Positions 17,716-26,276 of a DNA stretch of 64,000 nt are shown here, one piece after another. The first letter of the stretch is position 1; the number at the start of each line of letters is the position of its first letter. This stretch comes from JAEUJM01 sp964635055 (GTDB lineage Bacteria > Actinomycetota > Acidimicrobiia > Acidimicrobiales > DATDAH01): assembly GCA_964635055.1 (NCBI GenBank), contig CAZWMT010000029.1:9997-73996 (forward strand), given 5' to 3'. The translations under genes were made by a program, and so were the position numbers. The notes beneath the pieces are model-generated. The model was not told the DNA's origin, did not search any database, and was given only the letters and a program-made list of their open reading frames with translations.

Positions 17716-18374
17716 CGTTCCTCCGCTTCGTCGAGGGCCGCTGCTCGCATCGAGCGCTCCTGTTCGGCCCATTCCTCGTGGCGCTGCTCGAGCACCGCCA
17801 CCTCGTCCGCAGTCAGCGCGTCCGGATTCGGACGGGCCGGGTCGGTGAGGTGGAGCGCGTTCTGCTCGGGACCGAGCTCCACTCGTTCCACGACCTCGTC
17901 GTCGTCGGGGAGCAGATCGAGGTTCTGACCGGCCTCCCTCGCCGCCACCCGCTCCGCGCCACGAGCGTCGTCATCGACATAGGCCCCCGCGGGCATCGCC
18001 AGCGTGAGCTTGTCGCCCTCCCACATCCCTTCGTGCTCGGCGCAGTACCGGGTGGCCGGCACGGCCGTCAGTCGCTCCATGCCGATGTCGGCGGCGCAGG
18101 TCGCACATCTGCCGTAGGTGCCGGCATCGAGGCGATCGAGCGCGTCGGCCACGTCCCTGAGGTCGAGCTCCACCCGGTGGAGGATCGACAGGTCCTTCTC
18201 CCGCTCGAACACCTCGCTGGCCATGTCGGCCTGATGCTGATCGAGCGGCGCCAGCACGTCCGACGCCGCTGCCTCGCTGGTGTCCGCGAGGCCTTCGTGC
18301 TGCAGTCCCCGTTGCAGGGTCTGCAGGCGGGCGCGTTCTTGTTCCAGCAAGCTCCTGGCCGCATGGGCATCCAT
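17712..18374 (-). CDS. DksA/TraR-type zinc-finger protein
   Basis: This 220-residue protein has a helical coiled-coil N-terminal half (1-80), then a DksA/TraR zinc finger YGRCATCAADIGMERL...RYCAEH. The metal ligands are Cys90, Cys93, Cys111 and His114, where the canonical fourth ligand is Cys. An acidic C-terminal extension (120-220) is not found in classical DksA (about 150 residues). It may bind RNA polymerase and modulate stringent or stress transcription, or act as an actinobacterial RbpA/CarD-like accessory factor (inference). It is the first gene of a unit with the hibernation factor. Confidence 0.8.
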   Translation of the reverse strand: MDAHAARSLLEQERARLQTLQRGLQHEGLADTSEAAASDVLAPLDQHQADMASEVFEREKDLSILHRVELDLRDVADALDRLDAGTYGRCATCAADIGMERLTAVPATRYCAEHEGMWEGDKLTLAMPAGAYVDDDARGAERVAAREAGQNLDLLPDDDEVVERVELGPEQNALHLTDPARPNPDALTADEVAVLEQRHEEWAEQERSMRAAALDEAEER

Positions 18375-18456
18375 GACGGCACCTCCGTCCTCGCGTTCGA
18401 TGAATCGGTGTCAGCCGGACCCGGGAGCGCCGAGCCGGACCGAACGAGGCGACGCC

Positions 18457-18660
18457 TCAGCCGATGGGCTCGTGGGTCAAGTGCTCGACGGTGGCATCGG
18501 ACCCCGGGAAGAACAGGGTCTCATGGCCCGTGTCGGACCATCGCACGATGAACGGCGGTCCGCCATCGGGCCCGTGCACTTCCAGCACCTCACCGTCGCG
18601 GATCGGCTCACCGACTCGGTGGCCGTGGATCACGATGCGATCTCCCACTCGTGCCTGCAT
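18457..18660 (-). CDS. DUF1918 domain protein
   Basis: This 67-residue protein spans the whole DUF1918 family: MQARVGDRIVIHGHRVGEPIRDGEVLEV, then GPPFIVRWSDTGHETLFFPGSDATVEH. The fold is predicted as an SH3-like barrel. It is common in actinobacteria, and the function is unknown. A GGGAG box lies before ATG 18660. Its position next to the DksA-like and RafH-like genes, on the same strand with an 82-bp gap, suggests a shared stress role. Confidence 0.92.
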   Translation of the reverse strand: MQARVGDRIVIHGHRVGEPIRDGEVLEVHGPDGGPPFIVRWSDTGHETLFFPGSDATVEHLTHEPIG

Positions 18661-18732
18661 CGGGACTCCCTTCTCGATCGTTCCTCCAGCGACATGTTCG
18701 TCCCGGGGCCCCGAGGACGACAGGGCCGAAGG

Positions 18733-19305
18733 TCACAGCCCGGCGAGGTGGGCGGTCTCGTTGAACGACTGCAACGACGGGCCCCAGGGACCGGACGCGA
18801 TGCGGGTGATCGACGCCGGGGCGACGAAGGTCCGCCACGACACCTCGCAACCCACCCCAAGGGCCCACGCGACCGCGGCCTTCACCGGGGAGACGTGCGT
18901 CACGACCACGACATCGTGTCTCGTCGACTCGGCGACCAGGTCGGCACAGGCCTGGTCGACCCGGTCCGACAGCTCACGCAGCGATTCCCCACCCTCGGGC
19001 CGATAGCAGACGTCGGCTCGCCATTCCGCCCAGGTCTCGGGCGGCACGTCGGCGGTCGGCGTGCCCTCCAGGGCGCCGTAGTCCAACTCGATCCAGCGCT
19101 CGTCGATCTCCACGGGCAGGCCGAACGCCTCGGCGGTCTGGCGGGCGCGGGCCAGCGGGCTCGACACCACCCGATCGGGCCGGAGCACCGCGCCGAGCGC
19201 CCGCGCCTGGGCCAGGCCCTCGTGGTCCAGGGGCGGGTCGTCACGACCCAGCAGGCGACCTTGCGCGTTGGCGACCGTGCGGCCGTGGCGGACGACGATG
19301 AGCAC
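18733..19305 (-). CDS. Histidine phosphatase family protein
   Basis: This 190-residue phosphoglycerate mutase-like phosphatase has the catalytic motif VVRHGRTVAN (phospho-His in RHG, residues 5-8), the DYGALEGTPTADVP acidic stretch, EGGESLRELSDRV, and a second catalytic His in VVVTHVSPVKAAVAWALG. GTG 19305 starts 5 nt after the stop of the zinc-ribbon gene, so it is translated as part of the same unit. In several actinobacteria, phosphatases of this type partner with RNase H in a bifunctional protein; here it is free-standing. The substrate is not predictable. Confidence 0.92.
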   Translation of the reverse strand: MLIVVRHGRTVANAQGRLLGRDDPPLDHEGLAQARALGAVLRPDRVVSSPLARARQTAEAFGLPVEIDERWIELDYGALEGTPTADVPPETWAEWRADVCYRPEGGESLRELSDRVDQACADLVAESTRHDVVVVTHVSPVKAAVAWALGVGCEVSWRTFVAPASITRIASGPWGPSLQSFNETAHLAGL

Positions 19306-19309
19306 CCTG

Positions 19310-20059
19310 CTAGTGGACCAGGATCCGGCCGCACTCCTCGCAGTGCACCATCTCGCCCGCCGGTGTCTTGCGGATGCGGTCCACCTCGACCGCGGACAGG
19401 CCGAGGTGGCACCCACCGCAGGTCTTGGCCACGAGTCGGGCCACGGCGACACCGCCGAGTTGGGAACGGAGGCGCTCGTACTCGGTCAGCAGTCCGGCGT
19501 CGATGCCGGCGGCGGCATCCACCCGCTCAGCCTCGACCGTCTCGAGCTGCGCGGCGATGTCCACCTCGGCCTCGGCGAGCGCCGCGGTGAGCCGGGTCGC
19601 CTCCTCGTCGGTCTCGGCGCGCTGGCCGGCGAGCCGGGCCAGGTCGGCGTCGAGGGGCTCGGCCAGCTCCATCAGGTCGAGCTCGTCGTCCTCCAGCGTG
19701 TTCTGGCGGCGCTTCAACGACTTCAGCTCGTCCTGCAGGGCCTGCAACTCGCGCGCCGCCGACACCGCTCCGCCGTAGAGCTTGGCGTCGGTCTGGGCCA
19801 TGCGGGCCTCGACCGCGGCCACCTCGTCCTCGAGACGCTTCAGGTCGCGCCCGATGGCGTCCCGGCGCTCCGTGACCGACGCCTCCTCGGCGTCGATGGC
19901 CCCGAGCCGCGCCAGCATGGATTCCAGCTGCTGGCGCTCGGGGAGGGTCGCGAGCCGATGGCGCAACTGGTCGGCCGCGGTGTCGTGCTCCTGCACCACG
20001 AGCAGCCGCTCGAGCACGTTCGGTGGTGCCGCTGCGTCGGTGGACCCGGGCTCGGTCAC
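19310..20059 (-). CDS. C4-type zinc-ribbon / coiled-coil protein
   Basis: This 249-residue protein belongs to the widespread zf-RING_7/C4-type zinc-ribbon family (CT398-like). A long coiled coil (about 20-190) leads to a ribbon with Cys214, Cys217 (CGGCHLGLS), Cys240 and Cys243 (CEECGRI). GTG 20059 overlaps the PBP stop by 4 nt (GTGA). Homologues are proposed nucleic-acid-binding or trafficking adaptors. Coupling between a PBP and a phosphatase is conserved-looking here, but a functional link is inferred only. Confidence 0.88.
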   Translation of the reverse strand: MTEPGSTDAAAPPNVLERLLVVQEHDTAADQLRHRLATLPERQQLESMLARLGAIDAEEASVTERRDAIGRDLKRLEDEVAAVEARMAQTDAKLYGGAVSAARELQALQDELKSLKRRQNTLEDDELDLMELAEPLDADLARLAGQRAETDEEATRLTAALAEAEVDIAAQLETVEAERVDAAAGIDAGLLTEYERLRSQLGGVAVARLVAKTCGGCHLGLSAVEVDRIRKTPAGEMVHCEECGRILVH

Positions 20060-22146
20060 GGTGGCACCGTCACGACGACCGGGTCGGGCGCAGTGGTGGG
20101 CGTGGGCTGGTAGCAGCCCGTGGCGGCGGGCACGAAGCCGTCGGGGCAGGTGGTGGCCGGCACCGAGGCCGGGGTCTGCTGACCGTCGTCGACGACCGGC
20201 GCGTCGCCGCCCTGCTGGCCGTTGCCGCTGAAGTCCGGGATCTGGTCGATCGACCGCCCGGGGCGCGTCGGGAAGCACTGCGGGAAGCTCTCTATGGGCG
20301 CGAGGGTGTGGGCCGCGGCCATGAAGTCGTGCCAGATCATCGCCGGGTACGAGCCTCCCGTCACCGACCGGCCGCCGACGTTGGTCATGGGCACCCGAGC
20401 CTCGGGATTGCCCATCCACACCGCAGTCGCGAGCTGGGCGGTGTAGCCCACGAACCACGCATCACCGAAGTTCTGGGCGGTGCCGGTCTTGCCCGCGGCC
20501 GGCCGGCCGTTGGGCAGTTGCGCCGCGGTGCCGGTGCCGCCCCGGACGTTGGCCTCGAGGATCGCCGTCTCGAGGCACGCGCTCTGCTCCGACACCACCT
20601 GGCGGTTCTCCGACTGGTGTTGGTAGAGGACGTTGCCGTGCCGATCCTCGATGCGGTCGATGAAGTACGGCTTGTTGTAGCGACCGTGGTTGGCGATGGC
20701 GGCGGCCATGCCGGCCATCTCGATCGGGTGGACCTCGAACGCCCCGATGGGCATGGACAGCGCCCGCGGGTCGAGGGGCGTGGTGATGCCGAGCTCCCGG
20801 GCCGTCTCGACCACCTTGTCGAGGCCCACGATCTGGCCGAGGCGCAGGAAACCGCAGTTGGACGAGGCGGTCGTCAGGCTGAGGATGGTGCCCCGGCCCC
20901 CGCGGCTGCCACCGAAGTTCGACGCCACGTAGGGGTCGGGGGCGCCGCCCGGGTTCGGGAAGCTACACGGGCTGCCGCCGTCGAGGCTGTCGTCGGGGAC
21001 GATGCCGTTCTCGAGTGCGGCCATGAGCACGATCATCTTGAACGACGACCCCGGCTGGCGCAGGCCCTGGGTGGCCAGGTCGTACTTGTAGTTGTCGAAC
21101 CCGGGACCACCCACCAGGGCCCGGACCGCACCGGTGCTGGCCTCGACCGCGGCCAGCGCGGCGGTGAATTGCCCGCCGGTGTCGGGCAACTGGGCGTTGC
21201 GGGCCAGGAGCGCGAAGTACTGGGCGGTGGGGCTGTAGGTGGTGTAGATGCGCAGGCCGCCTCGGAACACCGCGTTGTAGCGCTCCTCCTCGGTGGCACC
21301 GAGGTTGGTGTCGTTGAGCAGCTGCTGCTTCACCTCTTCGATGAAGTAGTCGTCGGGTGGTGGCAGCGACTGGTTGCGCACCGTGGGCAACGGGGCGGCG
21401 TTGTAGAAGTCGGCTTCCGCCTGGGTGAGGTGGTCGGTCTCGACCAGGCGCTGCAGGGCGATGCGCCGGCGCTCCTTGGCCTGGTGCGGTCGCAGGACGG
21501 GGTCGTAGCCCACCGGGTTCTGGATCAGGCTGGCCAGCATGGCCGCCTCGCCCCAGCCCAGCTCACCGACGTCCTTGTCGAAGTACAGCTCGGCCGCCGC
21601 CTGCACGCCGTAGGCGCCACCGCCGAAGTACACGGTGTTGAGGTAGCGGCGCAGGATCTGGTCCTTGGTCAGGTCACGCTCGAGCTGGACCGCCAGCACC
21701 GCCTCCCGCAGCTTGCGGTTGAGGCTCTGCTCGGGGGTGAGCAGCGAGATCTTGACCAGCTGTTGGGTGATGGTCGACCCACCCTGCTCGATGTCGCCGG
21801 CGGACACGTTCTCGAACAGCGCCCGCACCGTCGAGCGCAGGTCGACGGGGCCGTGGTCGTAGAAGTTCTCGTCCTCGACCGCCAGGATCGTCTGGATCAC
21901 GGTGTCGGGGATCTCGCTGAGCGGGATGATCTCCCGGTTCTGCTCGCGGTGCAGCGAGGCCAACACGGACCCGTCACCCGCGTAGACCACCGAGCGCTCG
22001 TCGAGGGGGCGCAGACGGAAGTGCGGGTCCTCGACCCGGGTGGCGCTGACGATGTCGCGCGCCTGAGGTGCCAGGGCCAGGGCCGACACGGCCAGGCCCG
22101 CACCCGAGAGCGCCACGACCAGGAGGAGAGTGAGGAACTTGCGCAC
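20056..22146 (-). CDS. Bifunctional class A penicillin-binding protein (PBP1)
   Basis: This 696-residue peptidoglycan synthase has an N-terminal TM anchor (about 5-25) and a GT51 transglycosylase domain with VEDENFYDHG (catalytic Glu91) and GGSTITQQLVK. The transpeptidase domain has SSFK (Ser367, Lys370), SSN in TTASSNCGF, and GKTGTAQN near residue 552. It ends in a Pro/Thr-rich, Cys-containing tail instead of a PASTA domain. It polymerises and cross-links the wall outside the membrane. It is the first gene of a unit with the zinc-ribbon protein and phosphatase, and is divergent from the MCGDI-repeat gene. Confidence 0.96.
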   Translation of the reverse strand: MRKFLTLLLVVALSGAGLAVSALALAPQARDIVSATRVEDPHFRLRPLDERSVVYAGDGSVLASLHREQNREIIPLSEIPDTVIQTILAVEDENFYDHGPVDLRSTVRALFENVSAGDIEQGGSTITQQLVKISLLTPEQSLNRKLREAVLAVQLERDLTKDQILRRYLNTVYFGGGAYGVQAAAELYFDKDVGELGWGEAAMLASLIQNPVGYDPVLRPHQAKERRRIALQRLVETDHLTQAEADFYNAAPLPTVRNQSLPPPDDYFIEEVKQQLLNDTNLGATEEERYNAVFRGGLRIYTTYSPTAQYFALLARNAQLPDTGGQFTAALAAVEASTGAVRALVGGPGFDNYKYDLATQGLRQPGSSFKMIVLMAALENGIVPDDSLDGGSPCSFPNPGGAPDPYVASNFGGSRGGRGTILSLTTASSNCGFLRLGQIVGLDKVVETARELGITTPLDPRALSMPIGAFEVHPIEMAGMAAAIANHGRYNKPYFIDRIEDRHGNVLYQHQSENRQVVSEQSACLETAILEANVRGGTGTAAQLPNGRPAAGKTGTAQNFGDAWFVGYTAQLATAVWMGNPEARVPMTNVGGRSVTGGSYPAMIWHDFMAAAHTLAPIESFPQCFPTRPGRSIDQIPDFSGNGQQGGDAPVVDDGQQTPASVPATTCPDGFVPAATGCYQPTPTTAPDPVVVTVPP

Positions 22147-22262
22147 GCCTCCTTGAATCTACCCGGGACCACGGTTGGCCAAGCATCGGGGCCCCACCCA
22201 TCCGTCGCGCGCCACGGCGCGGCCCGTTCTTCAACCCGGCCGGGTACGGTCGATGGTTGACC

Positions 22263-22805
22263 ATGGCCAGCGAGGAACCCTCCCCCACCGCCGACCAGGC
22301 GATGACCCTCGACGAGGTCGCTCCCCGTCGACGGGACACCCACCCACGCGCGGGCGCCGGCCACTCGCGACGCCGCGCGATGGTGCTCGCCGGTCTGGTC
22401 CTGGGGGCGGTGCTGGCCACGGCGGCGACGGTGGCGGCCGTCACGGGCCCGGCTCCCGACCGTGGCGTCGGCCCCGGCGTCGCCCACAGCACCGATGTCT
22501 CCCCCACCGCCCCCACCGCCGAAGGGCCCGCGACCACCCTCGGCGCGCCCAGTACCACCGCGGCACCGCAAGCGGAGGCGGCGGACAACGCCGACATCGC
22601 CACGACCGACTGCGCCGACGACGACATGTGCGGCGACATCGCCCCGGAGGGCCCGTGCGACGACGCGGACATGTGCGGCGACATCAGGACCGACGACGAT
22701 TGTGCCGATGGCGAGATGTGCGGCGACATCCCGGCCCCATCGACGTGCGCCGACCCCACCATGTGCGGGGCGATCGTGCCGCAACCGGTCGACCCCACGG
22801 GCTGA
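22263..22805 (+). CDS. Membrane-anchored protein with four Cys-rich MCGDI repeats
   Basis: This 180-residue protein starts at ATG 22263 (MASEEPSPT), although TTG 22257 is in frame. A basic stretch precedes one TM segment (MVLAGLVLGAVLATAATVAAV, about 39-59). The outer part is Thr/Ala/Pro-rich, then carries four tandem units of about 16 residues: DCADDDMCGDI, PCDDADMCGDI, DCADGEMCGDI and TCADPTMCGAI. Each has two Cys four to six residues apart, giving eight Cys overall, which suggests metal binding or stacked disulfides. I know of no family with this repeat. It is divergent from the PBP and overlaps the next gene, so a wall-associated role is possible. Confidence 0.7.
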   Translation: MASEEPSPTADQAMTLDEVAPRRRDTHPRAGAGHSRRRAMVLAGLVLGAVLATAATVAAVTGPAPDRGVGPGVAHSTDVSPTAPTAEGPATTLGAPSTTAAPQAEAADNADIATTDCADDDMCGDIAPEGPCDDADMCGDIRTDDDCADGEMCGDIPAPSTCADPTMCGAIVPQPVDPTG

Positions 22806-24871
22806 TCCGCCCGAGCCGGCCGGTCGGTCGGGGCCTGGCCCTGGCGGCCCTCGTGGGGTTGGTCGTCGCCACCGTGGCGCCCGCGCCGCCGAGTGACGCG
22901 ACACCCGCCCCGCCGCCGCGAGTGGCGTTCACCGCCACGACGGTCGACCTCGGCGGTGACCGCACACCCGTCGCCGGCGACTTCGACGGCGACGGCGACG
23001 ACGACCTCGCCTGGTACGGCCCCGGCCCCGACCAACTCGCCCTCGGCCAACCCGACGGCACCTTCACCACCCACCCCCTCACCGCCCCCGACCACCACCG
23101 CCCCCTCACCGGCGACTTCGACGGCGACGGCAACGACGACCTCGCCTGGTACGGCCCCGGCCCCGACCAACTCGCCCTCGGCCAACCCGACGGCACCTTC
23201 ACCACCCACCCCCTCACCGCCCCCGACCACCACCGCCCCCTCACCGGCGACTTCGACGGCGACGGCAACGACGACCTCGCCTGGTACCGCGCCGGCCCCG
23301 GTCGCGACCCGCTCTGGTTCGGGTCGGGCACGGGGACCTTCACGAGGGTCGAGCAGTCGATCGACGGCACCTTCCGGCCGTTCACCGGCGACTTCGACGG
23401 CGACGGGCGGACGGACCAGTTCTGGTACCGGCCCGGACCGGGTCGGGACCGGGTCTGGTACGGCAACGCCGACCGAAGCTTCGCCGCCGTGTCACTGTCG
23501 ATCGGCGGCGACCTCCATCCGGTGGTCGCCAACTTCAACGAGTCGGGCACCGACGTCCGCTCCGACGTGCTCTGGTACGGCGAGGGGCGTGCCGGCGACC
23601 ACCTGTGGCGGGGCACGAGCACCCGGGGGACGTTCGCCACCAGCCCCGTGACACGGTCCGGGCGGTTCCACGCCGTCACGGGGGACTTCGACGGCAGCAC
23701 CGGTGCCGACATCGTGTGGCACCGCGACGGGCCGGCCGACGCGCTGTGGCGCTCGAGTCGCCGGCCCCACCTCACCGTCGAGCGGTTCGTCGCCGGCTCG
23801 GACCTGCCCGACGGGAGCCTCGGCGTGCCGTGGGACCTGGCGTGGACCCCGGACGGTGCGCTCCTGTTCGACGAGCGGGCGGGCGACCTCGACGTCCGCC
23901 TCCCCGACGGCACCGTGCGCGAGCTCGCCGCCGACCAGCGTGACCTCTACGCAACCGGCGAAGGTGGGCTGCTCGGCCTGGTGGTCGACCCGCGGTTCGC
24001 CACCAATCGCCGCTTCTACACCTGCCAGGGCCGCCATGCTGATGACACCTACGACATCCAGGTCGTGGCGTGGCAGGTGGACGCCGCCTACACGACGGCC
24101 ACTCGGGTGGCCGATCCGCTCGTCGGCGGACTGCCCGTGGCGCCACCGGGTGCGCCCTCGCCCGGTCGCCACAGCGGCTGCCGGCTGCGGTTCGGCCCCG
24201 ACGGCTTCCTGTGGATCGGCACCGGCGACACCGCGTCGCCGACACTGCCTCAGGATCGCTCATCGCTCGGCGGCAAGATCCTGCGGGTGGACGCCGCGAC
24301 CGGTGCCGCGGCGACCGGCAACCCGTACGTGGGCGACGGCGATCCCGACACGGATCCCCGTGTGTACAACTACGGCCACCGCAACGTGCAGGGCCTGGCC
24401 CTGCGCCCCGGGACCGACCAGATGTGGTCGGTCGAGCACGGCACCTTCCGGGACGACGAGGTGAACCTGCTGGCCGCGGGCGCGAACTACGGCTGGGACC
24501 CCGTGCCCGCCGCCGGACCGCTGTTCTACGACGAGAGCCGGCCGATGACCGACCTCGGCCGGTACCCCGACGCGGTGGTGGCGGTGCGCTCGTCGGGCAA
24601 CCCCACGAACGCGTGGAGCGGCGCCCAGTTCCTCGACGGGCCGCAGTGGGGCACGTGGGACGGCGCCCTCGCGGTCGCCGCGCTGAAGGACAGCCAACTG
24701 CACGTGATGTTCTTCACCGACGACGGCACCTTCGTCCGCCAGGAGGTCCCCGTCGAGCTCGACGGCACCCACGGCCGTCTCCGGACCCCCATGCCGGGCC
24801 CCGACGGCTCGCTCTACCTGACCACGTCAGAGGCCGCCGGCAACGAGATCCTGCGCATCACGCCGAGCTGA
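22763..24871 (+). CDS. Secreted FG-GAP repeat + glucose/sorbosone dehydrogenase-like protein
   Basis: This exported protein of about 702 residues has a signal-like segment (GLALAALVGLVVATVAPAPP), and residues 70-330 hold FG-GAP/VCBS units of the form GDFDGDGxDDLAWY, with Ca-binding DxDGDxxxD. Residues 340-700 are a six-bladed GSDH/PQQ-type propeller with LGVPWDLAWTPDG, GEGGLLGLVVDPRF, LWIGTGDTASP and NYGHRNVQGLAL. GTG 22763 is the only good in-frame start before the signal and overlaps the upstream gene by 43 nt; CTG 22802 is an alternative. A soluble aldose dehydrogenase activity is possible. Two FG-GAP units are near-identical (see repeat). The end overlaps the convergent DivIVA-like gene by 14 nt. 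Confidence 0.8.
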   Translation: MRGDRAATGRPHGLIRPSRPVGRGLALAALVGLVVATVAPAPPSDATPAPPPRVAFTATTVDLGGDRTPVAGDFDGDGDDDLAWYGPGPDQLALGQPDGTFTTHPLTAPDHHRPLTGDFDGDGNDDLAWYGPGPDQLALGQPDGTFTTHPLTAPDHHRPLTGDFDGDGNDDLAWYRAGPGRDPLWFGSGTGTFTRVEQSIDGTFRPFTGDFDGDGRTDQFWYRPGPGRDRVWYGNADRSFAAVSLSIGGDLHPVVANFNESGTDVRSDVLWYGEGRAGDHLWRGTSTRGTFATSPVTRSGRFHAVTGDFDGSTGADIVWHRDGPADALWRSSRRPHLTVERFVAGSDLPDGSLGVPWDLAWTPDGALLFDERAGDLDVRLPDGTVRELAADQRDLYATGEGGLLGLVVDPRFATNRRFYTCQGRHADDTYDIQVVAWQVDAAYTTATRVADPLVGGLPVAPPGAPSPGRHSGCRLRFGPDGFLWIGTGDTASPTLPQDRSSLGGKILRVDAATGAAATGNPYVGDGDPDTDPRVYNYGHRNVQGLALRPGTDQMWSVEHGTFRDDEVNLLAAGANYGWDPVPAAGPLFYDESRPMTDLGRYPDAVVAVRSSGNPTNAWSGAQFLDGPQWGTWDGALAVAALKDSQLHVMFFTDDGTFVRQEVPVELDGTHGRLRTPMPGPDGSLYLTTSEAAGNEILRITPS
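22976..23245 (+). repeat. 135-bp near-perfect tandem duplication inside the FG-GAP gene
   Basis: Unit 22976-23110 and unit 23111-23245 each encode 45 residues (GDFDGDGxDDLAWY...HHRPLT). The only difference seen is Asp versus Asn in the seventh to eighth codon region. A third partial copy starts at 23246. Near-identity at synonymous sites implies a recent duplication or gene conversion. Confidence 0.85.
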
Positions 24872-26150
24872 CGAGGTCGGTGTCCGCGCCCGTCGCCTCC
24901 GCGTCGGTGAGGTCGACGGCGGAGTCGTCGGCCGCGGGGTCGACCAGGTCGGTCTCGCCGAGGTCGTCGTCGGGCGGCGGGTCGTCGGCGCCGCCCAGCA
25001 CCCGCACCTCGGCGAGGCGATCGAGGCCGAACTCGGCCTCGAGCTGCTCGAGCGACAGCGTGGTCTCATCGGTCGCCAGCCCGTCCGCGGCCCCCTCTGC
25101 CGCCAACCGGGCCTCGGTGACGACGCCCTCGAGCTCCTCGGTCGCCTGGTCGGCGGTCGCCCGCACCACGGCGTAGGCCTCGAGGAGGCGGTCGCGCCCG
25201 ACCCGTAGCTGCGCCAGCTGCACCTGGGCGTTGCGGCGTTGCCGGGCGAGACCCTGCAGCACCTGTTCGCGAGCAGCCATGGCCTCGCCGACCAGCCGTC
25301 GGCCGGTCTCGCGGCCCTCCTCCTCGGTGGCCGCCGCCCGGTGCTCCGCATCGAGGCGGAGGCGCTCGGCCTCCTCCTCGGCCGCCGACAGCAGGCGGGC
25401 GACCTCGGCTGCGGTCTCCGCATGTCGTGCCGCCACCGTCTCCTCGGTCTCCCGCAAGAGGCGTGAGACCCTGGCCTGGGCCTCGGCCTCGAGCCGCTCG
25501 GACTCGGCTCGGGCCGTCGTGACCAGTGTGTCGGCCTTGGCCCGTGACCGGGCCGCGTGCTGCTCGGCCGCATCGGTGGTGGCCGTGGCCGACGCCTCGG
25601 CCTCGCCGACGATGTCGGTGGCCTGCTGGCGCGCCGCGCGCAGGGCCTGCTCGCCATCGGCCCGCGCCCGGCCGGCCTCTGACTCCGCGGCCCGGGTGAG
25701 CTGCTTGGCCCGCTGGTCGGCCTTGCGCTCGACCTCCTCGGCGCGGTCCTTGGCGGCGCGGAGCGTGCCCTCCGCCTCCGCCCGCATGCGCTGGGTGTCG
25801 GCGCTGGCCAGGTCGATCATCTCGCGGGCCTTGTCGACCGCCCGGCGGTGGATGTCCGACGCCGCCTCCCGGGCCGACTGGAGCACCTGGGTGGTCTTCT
25901 CGCCGAGGATCGCCGTGAGGTCGGACTCGTCCACGTCGTCGACGGTGAGCGCCGCGGGCGCCGCGGCGTCCGCGGCCTGCAGGCGCTTCGCGAGCTCGGC
26001 CTCGCGGGCGTGCAGCGACGCGAGGTTCTGGGCCACCTCGTGCAGCAGGGCCCGCACCTCGGCCGGTTCGTAGCCCCGCCGCGAGAGGGTGAACTCCGCG
26101 GCAGCCACGTACTCGGGATTCAACTCGCCCCGTTCCGGTCGCATCGCCAT
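24858..26150 (-). CDS. DivIVA-like coiled-coil protein
   Basis: This 430-residue protein begins MAMRPERGELNPEYVAAAEF and TLSRRGYEPAEVRALLHEVA, matching the DivIVA/Wag31 N-terminal membrane-curvature domain. A very long Ala/Glu/Arg-rich coiled coil fills residues 60-390, and the C-terminus is acidic (Asp/Ala-rich). DivIVA-family proteins mark poles or septa and recruit wall-synthesis enzymes. The length is longer than a typical DivIVA (about 260), so it may be one of the extra coiled-coil polarity proteins of actinobacteria. Two in-frame ATGs (26150, 26144) are equivalent. It converges with the GSDH-like gene. Confidence 0.75.
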   Translation of the reverse strand: MAMRPERGELNPEYVAAAEFTLSRRGYEPAEVRALLHEVAQNLASLHAREAELAKRLQAADAAAPAALTVDDVDESDLTAILGEKTTQVLQSAREAASDIHRRAVDKAREMIDLASADTQRMRAEAEGTLRAAKDRAEEVERKADQRAKQLTRAAESEAGRARADGEQALRAARQQATDIVGEAEASATATTDAAEQHAARSRAKADTLVTTARAESERLEAEAQARVSRLLRETEETVAARHAETAAEVARLLSAAEEEAERLRLDAEHRAAATEEEGRETGRRLVGEAMAAREQVLQGLARQRRNAQVQLAQLRVGRDRLLEAYAVVRATADQATEELEGVVTEARLAAEGAADGLATDETTLSLEQLEAEFGLDRLAEVRVLGGADDPPPDDDLGETDLVDPAADDSAVDLTDAEATGADTDLVSSA

Positions 26151-26276
26151 GGCGGGATGGTAGGACCGTGGCGGGCCGCGTGCTCGGCGACACGGTGATC
26201 CCGTCGGGACGGCGTGCCGCACGCACGGCGATCGCGGCGGTTCGGGCCGTCCGGCGACCGCGCCGTCAGCGCCCGG

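Noticed and set aside
20023..22260. 745-residue plus-strand open frame opposite the PBP gene
   Set aside because: It mirrors the PBP codons; the composition is Arg/Gly/Val-rich with no motifs, while the minus strand carries complete GT51 and transpeptidase motifs.
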